DNA of 64,000 nt from contig NZ_CP136708.1 of the NCBI RefSeq assembly GCF_032925565.1, positions 3,658,001 to 3,722,000 on the forward strand, given 5' to 3'. Shown piece after piece: positions 51,001 through 57,000 of this stretch. The notes under the pieces were generated by a model that saw nothing but the letters and a program-made list of their open reading frames with translations, was not told the DNA's origin and searched no databases. Numbering within the stretch: the first letter of the stretch is position 1; the number at the start of each line of letters is the position of its first letter. Made by a program: the position numbers and the translations under genes. The DNA comes from Alteromonas sp. CI.11.F.A3 (GTDB lineage: Bacteria > Pseudomonadota > Gammaproteobacteria > Enterobacterales > Alteromonadaceae).

Positions 51001-54000
51001 TGGCTGAAGGAGGGTATACCGTTACCGCCGTTGCCCAAGACCCAGCAGGTAATGAGACGACTGCCACTGAAACAAACGGTAGCGTAGACACTACCGCGCC
51101 GACGATCAATTTAGATGCACAAGGCACAGGTAACGATACAACGCCAACAATTACTGGCAGCACCGACTTGAGCCCTGGCAGTTCAGTGAACATAACCGTC
51201 ACCGACAGCGCAGGAGCAGAACAGACATTTACGGCTATTGTCGATAGCAACGGAGACTTCAGCGCCGATGTGCCTAATGCAATGGCAGACGGTAACTTCA
51301 ATGTTAGCGCTACCGCCACTGATGCCGCTGGAAACTCAGCATCTGATACTACCAGCGGAAATATTGACACCAGCGTACCGAACCTAAACCTGGACTCGCT
51401 TGGTACAGGAAACGACACAACGCCAACAATTTCTGGAACTACAGATATTCCGCCAGGCAGCACAGTATCCATTAGCGTTACTGATAACGCTGGTAATACA
51501 CAAACCTTTGACGCAATTGTTCAAGCCAATGGGACCTTCACTGTAGATGTGCCAACAGCCTTATCTGAAGGTAATTATTCTGTTACTGCAGCTGCGACAG
51601 ATGGTGCGGGCAATACGGCAACTGCAAACGATAATGGCGGCATTATCGATACTACCGCGCCTGCTGCCCCTGCTGTTGATGCAGGTAACGGTACTGAAAT
51701 TACGGGTACTGCGGAAGCAGGCGCAACCGTGAATGTTGACGTAGACGGAGACGGCACGCCAGACTTCACCGTCATCGCGGATGGCGATGGCAATTGGTCA
51801 GTAGCACCAACTACACCGCTGGCCGATGGTGTGGTGATTACGGCTACGGCCACTGATGGAGCAGGCAATGTCAGCGAGCCTGTATCTGATACGGTAGACG
51901 CTGTTGCGCCAATGGTTGCCTTCGATGACTTAACGACTAACGACACCACACCTGCACTTACTGGCTCGGTAGACGACCCATCGGCCACCGTCGTCGTTAC
52001 CATTAACGGTATAGAGTATACCGCGATTAACAATGGCGATGGCAGCTGGACCCTGGCGGATGATATCGTCGCCACACTGGCTGAAGGTAGCTATAACGCT
52101 ACGGTCACTGCCACTGATGCCGATGGTAACAACGGAACCAACTCTGGTACTGTGGTCATTGATACCACTGCTCCAGCAGCACCTACCGTCGACGCAGGTA
52201 ACGGTACTGAGATTACGGGTACTGCGGAAGCAGGCGCAACCGTGAATGTTGACGTAGACGGAGACGGCACGCCAGACTTCACCGTCATCGCGGATGGCGA
52301 TGGCAATTGGTCAGTAACACCAACTACACCGCTAGCCGATGGTGCGGTAGTTACGGCAACAGTTACCGATGAAGCGGGCAATACGAGTGCACCAGCGTCA
52401 GCTACGGTAGACGCTGTTGCGCCAGTCGTTGCAATCAACAACTTAACCACTAATGACACCACACCAGCGCTTACCGGTACGGTTGACGACCCAACAGCCA
52501 CGGTGGTCGTTACCATTAACGGTATTGACTACACCGCCACCAACAACGGTAATGGCACGTGGACACTGGCTGACAATGCAGTGGCTGCACTTGCAGATGG
52601 TAGTTATACCGCTACCGTTACTGCCACTGATGCCGATGGCAATGTGGGTTCAAATTCAGGAACGGTAGTTATTGATACTACACCACCTGCAATCCCTACT
52701 GTGGATGCAGGCAACGGCACCGAAATTACCGGTACCGCCGAAGCGGGCAGCGAGGTCAATGTTGATATAGACGGTGATGGTATCCCTGATTTCACCGTCA
52801 CAGCAGACGGCGACGGCAATTGGAGCATTACACCTGATACACCGCTTGCCGATGGCGTAATCGTGACCGTAACGGCGACCGACGCAGCGGGTAACATTAG
52901 CAACCCAGCCACTGACACGGTTGATGCGGCCGCGCCAGTCGTTGACTTCAACGACTTAACAACCAATGACACCACTCCAGCGCTTACTGGTTCGGTTAAC
53001 GACCCAACAGCCACGGTGGTCATTACCATTAACGGTATTGACTACCCCGCCACCAACAACGGTAACGGCACGTGGACGCTGGCTAATGACGCAGTAGCCA
53101 CGCTCGCCGAAGGCAGCTATACCGCAACCGTTACCGCAACCGACCCGGAAGGTAACGTAAGCACCAACACAGGCACTGTCATCGTTGATACCACAGCACC
53201 AACAGCGCCAACTGTTGATGCCGGTAACGGTACTGAGATCACAGGCACTGCGGAAGCTGACGCAACCGTAAATGTAGATATAGACGGCGATGGCACGCCA
53301 GACTACACCGTTGTCGCTGATGGCGATGGCAACTGGAGCGTTACGCCTGATACTCCGCTTGCCGATGGCGTTGTGGTTACCGCAACAGCCACTGATGAAG
53401 CGGGCAATACCAGCGCACCTGCGTCTGATACCGTAGATGCTATAGCGCCGGTAGTGGCAATTAATGATTTAACCACCAACGATACGACGCCAGCGCTGAC
53501 AGGTACGGTCGATGATGCGACAGCGACCGTTGTGGTCACCATTGACGGGAATGACTACACCGCCACTAATAACGGTAACGGCACGTGGACACTGGCTAAT
53601 GACGCAGTAGCCACCCTCGCCGAAGGCAACTATACCGCAACCGTTACCGCAACCGACCCTGACGGTAACGTCAGCACTAACACAGGCACTGTCATCGTTG
53701 ATACCACAGCACCAACAGCGCCAACTGTTGATGCCGGTAACGGTACTGAGATCACAGGCACTGCGGAAGCTGACGCAACCGTAAATGTAGATATAGACGG
53801 CGATGGCACGCCAGACTACACCGTTGTCGCTGATGGCGATGGCAACTGGAGCGTTACGCCTGATACTCCGCTTGCCGATGGCGTTGTGGTTACCGCAACA
53901 GCCACTGATGAAGCGGGCAATACCAGCGCACCTGCGTCTGATACCGTAGATGCTATAGCGCCGGTAGTGGCAATTAATGATTTAACCACCAACGATACGA

Positions 54001-57000
54001 CGCCAGCGCTGACAGGTACGGTTGATGATGCGACAGCGACCGTTGTGGTCACCATTGACGGGAATGACTACACCGCCACTAATAACGGTAATGGCACGTG
54101 GACCCTGGCTAATGACGCAGTAGCCACCCTCGCCGAAGGCAACTATACCGCAATCGTTACCGCAACCGACCCTGACGGTAACGTCAGCACTAACACAGGC
54201 ACTGTCATCGTTGATACCACAGCACCAACAGCGCCAACTGTTGATGCCGGTAACGGTACTGAGATCACAGGCACTGCGGAAGCTGACGCAACCGTAAATG
54301 TAGATATAGACGGCGATGGCACGCCAGACTACACCGTTGTCGCTGATGGCGATGGCAACTGGAGCGTTACGCCTGATACTCCGCTTGCCGATGGCGTTGT
54401 GGTTACCGCAACAGCCACTGATGAAGCGGGCAATACCAGCGCACCTGCGTCTGATACCGTAGATGCTATAGCGCCGGTAGTGGCAATTAATGATTTAACC
54501 ACCAACGATACGACGCCAGCGCTGACAGGTACGGTCGATGATGCGACAGCGACCGTTGTGGTCACCATTGACGGGAATGACTACACCGCCACTAATAACG
54601 GTAACGGCACGTGGACACTGGCTAATGACGCAGTAGCCACCCTCGCCGAAGGCAACTATACCGCAACCGTTACCGCAACCGACCCTGACGGTAACGTCAG
54701 CACTAACACAGGCACTGTCATCGTTGATACCACAGCACCAACAGCGCCAACTGTTGATGCCGGTAACGGTACTGAGATCACAGGCACTGCGGAAGCTGAC
54801 GCAACCGTAAATGTAGATATAGACGGCGATGGCACGCCAGACTACACCGTTGTCGCTGATGGCGATGGCAACTGGAGCGTTACGCCTGATACTCCGCTTG
54901 CCGATGGCGTTGTGGTTACCGCAACAGCCACTGATGAAGCGGGCAATACCAGCGCACCTGCGTCTGATACCGTAGATGCTATAGCGCCGGTAGTGGCAAT
55001 TAATGATTTAACCACCAACGATACGACGCCAGCGCTGACAGGTACGGTTGATGATGCGACAGCGACCGTTGTGGTCACCATTGACGGGAATGACTACACC
55101 GCCACTAATAACGGTAATGGCACGTGGACACTGGCTAATGACGCAGTAGCCACCCTCGCCGAAGGCAGCTACCCAACGTCAGTGACTGCAACAGACGCCG
55201 CGGGTAACACGGTGACCAACACAGGTACCGTAGTGGTTGATACCACTGCGCCTACGGTAGCCATAAACGATCTGACCACCAACGACACCACGCCAGAGCT
55301 TACCGGTACGGTAAACGACCCCAATGCGGTTGTGGTAGTAACCATTGACGGCAATGAATACACCGCTACCAACAATGGTAACGGCACCTGGACACTAGCT
55401 GACAATATTGTCGCCTTGCTTGCTGAAGGTAATTACACGGCAACGGTTACCGCTACAGATGCCGTGGGTAATTCTGACTCAGCTACAGGTTCAATTGTTA
55501 TCGATACCAGTATTGATGAAAACAATAATGGTCAAACGGTAACGTTCGACAGTATCTCAAACGACTCTGGGGTGGCTGGAGACTTTATAACCAGCGACAG
55601 CACGCTAATTTTCAATGGAACAGTTGACCTTGGTGATAATACTACTCTGACTGTCATTATTGATGGCACGTCCTATACCTTTGGCACTGACCCTGAACTC
55701 ACCATTGATGGAAGCGGCAACTGGAGCCTGGATCTAACAGGTACAACGCTACCAGCGGGTACCTATTCGGTAGTGGCAACAGTTACAGATGAAGCAGGTA
55801 ACTCGGCAAGCACGGCAAGTCAAAATGTTGTCGTACAGGCCATTGATGCAATAAACGACGGTAACGCTGTTGATATGGGCGAGCCTGTGGTCACGGTCAA
55901 TCCACCTGAAACCACCAGCAACGTAGATGTTATCGGCTTAGCTGAGTCTACAGGCGGTGTTGATGCGAGTGCATCCTTTACCGTTTCCCCTAACCATGTA
56001 GGTGAAGTGTTAGTAGAGGTTGACCAAATAGCACTGGTTGCTGTTGCCGATGCCTACATTGTCGAGGTGTATGATGAGAGCGGTCAGCTTGTTTACCAAG
56101 GAGTAAGCGCAGATTCACAACTTGCAGATGTCGGTGGATTAGACATTTTTGATGTTACCGGCGACGAGACCATTTCGTTCACGTTAGCAGGCCTTGATGC
56201 TGGCAACTACAGTGTGGTGGTCCGCAATGATGAGAACTTACTTGAAGACTTGTTAGACAACGACAACAGTAACGATGTTGACCTTGATGAGCTTGGTACA
56301 GCTGGCGTTGTACTTGGGCCAGACAATCAGGCGGTAGTTCTTGATACTATTGAAGCAACTTTAAATACCGGCGTTTTAGGTATTCCACTGGGTACGGTTG
56401 GCACCCAGGTAAGGGGAGTACTAGAGACACTTCTGGATACGACTACAGTCATCGGCGCAGGTCAGCTTGTTAATTTACTCACCGCCCCTCTTGATGCAAT
56501 TGGCTTAACTGGTTTCCTTGATGACATTTTAAGTGTTGTTGCCGATGCGTTGCTTAGCAATACCTTAACCCTTTTACAAGACACTGACATTACCACCACG
56601 TTAACAGAATACACCTACACGGGAGATTTAGTGGCCCAAGGCAACCTAATTGACGGTGATATTAGTGGTGTAGGCGCAGACACTATCTTAGACGGCGCGC
56701 AAGTGACGCTTGTTACCAATGCATCTGGTGATAGCGTTGCTGTTCCTGCTACAGGTACAGTTACTATTCAAGGTAATTATGGCGTACTAGAAATTGCTGC
56801 AGACGGTACGTACACCTATACCGCCGATGGCGACCGCAGCGCAATTGGGCAAGATGAAGTGTTTAACTATACTTTATCAGATGGTGAAACCTCGGATATC
56901 GCGGCGCTTACCATCACTATATCTGGCAGCGACTTCCCGCCAGTAGTAGCCCAAACCGATAACAATGACATGGAACTGGGCGCACAAACTGCCATTGTGA

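Noticed and set aside
39633..55238. Regular repeats as a CRISPR array
   Set aside because: Units are 279 and 513 bp, fully coding, without spacers of unique sequence, and there are no cas genes.
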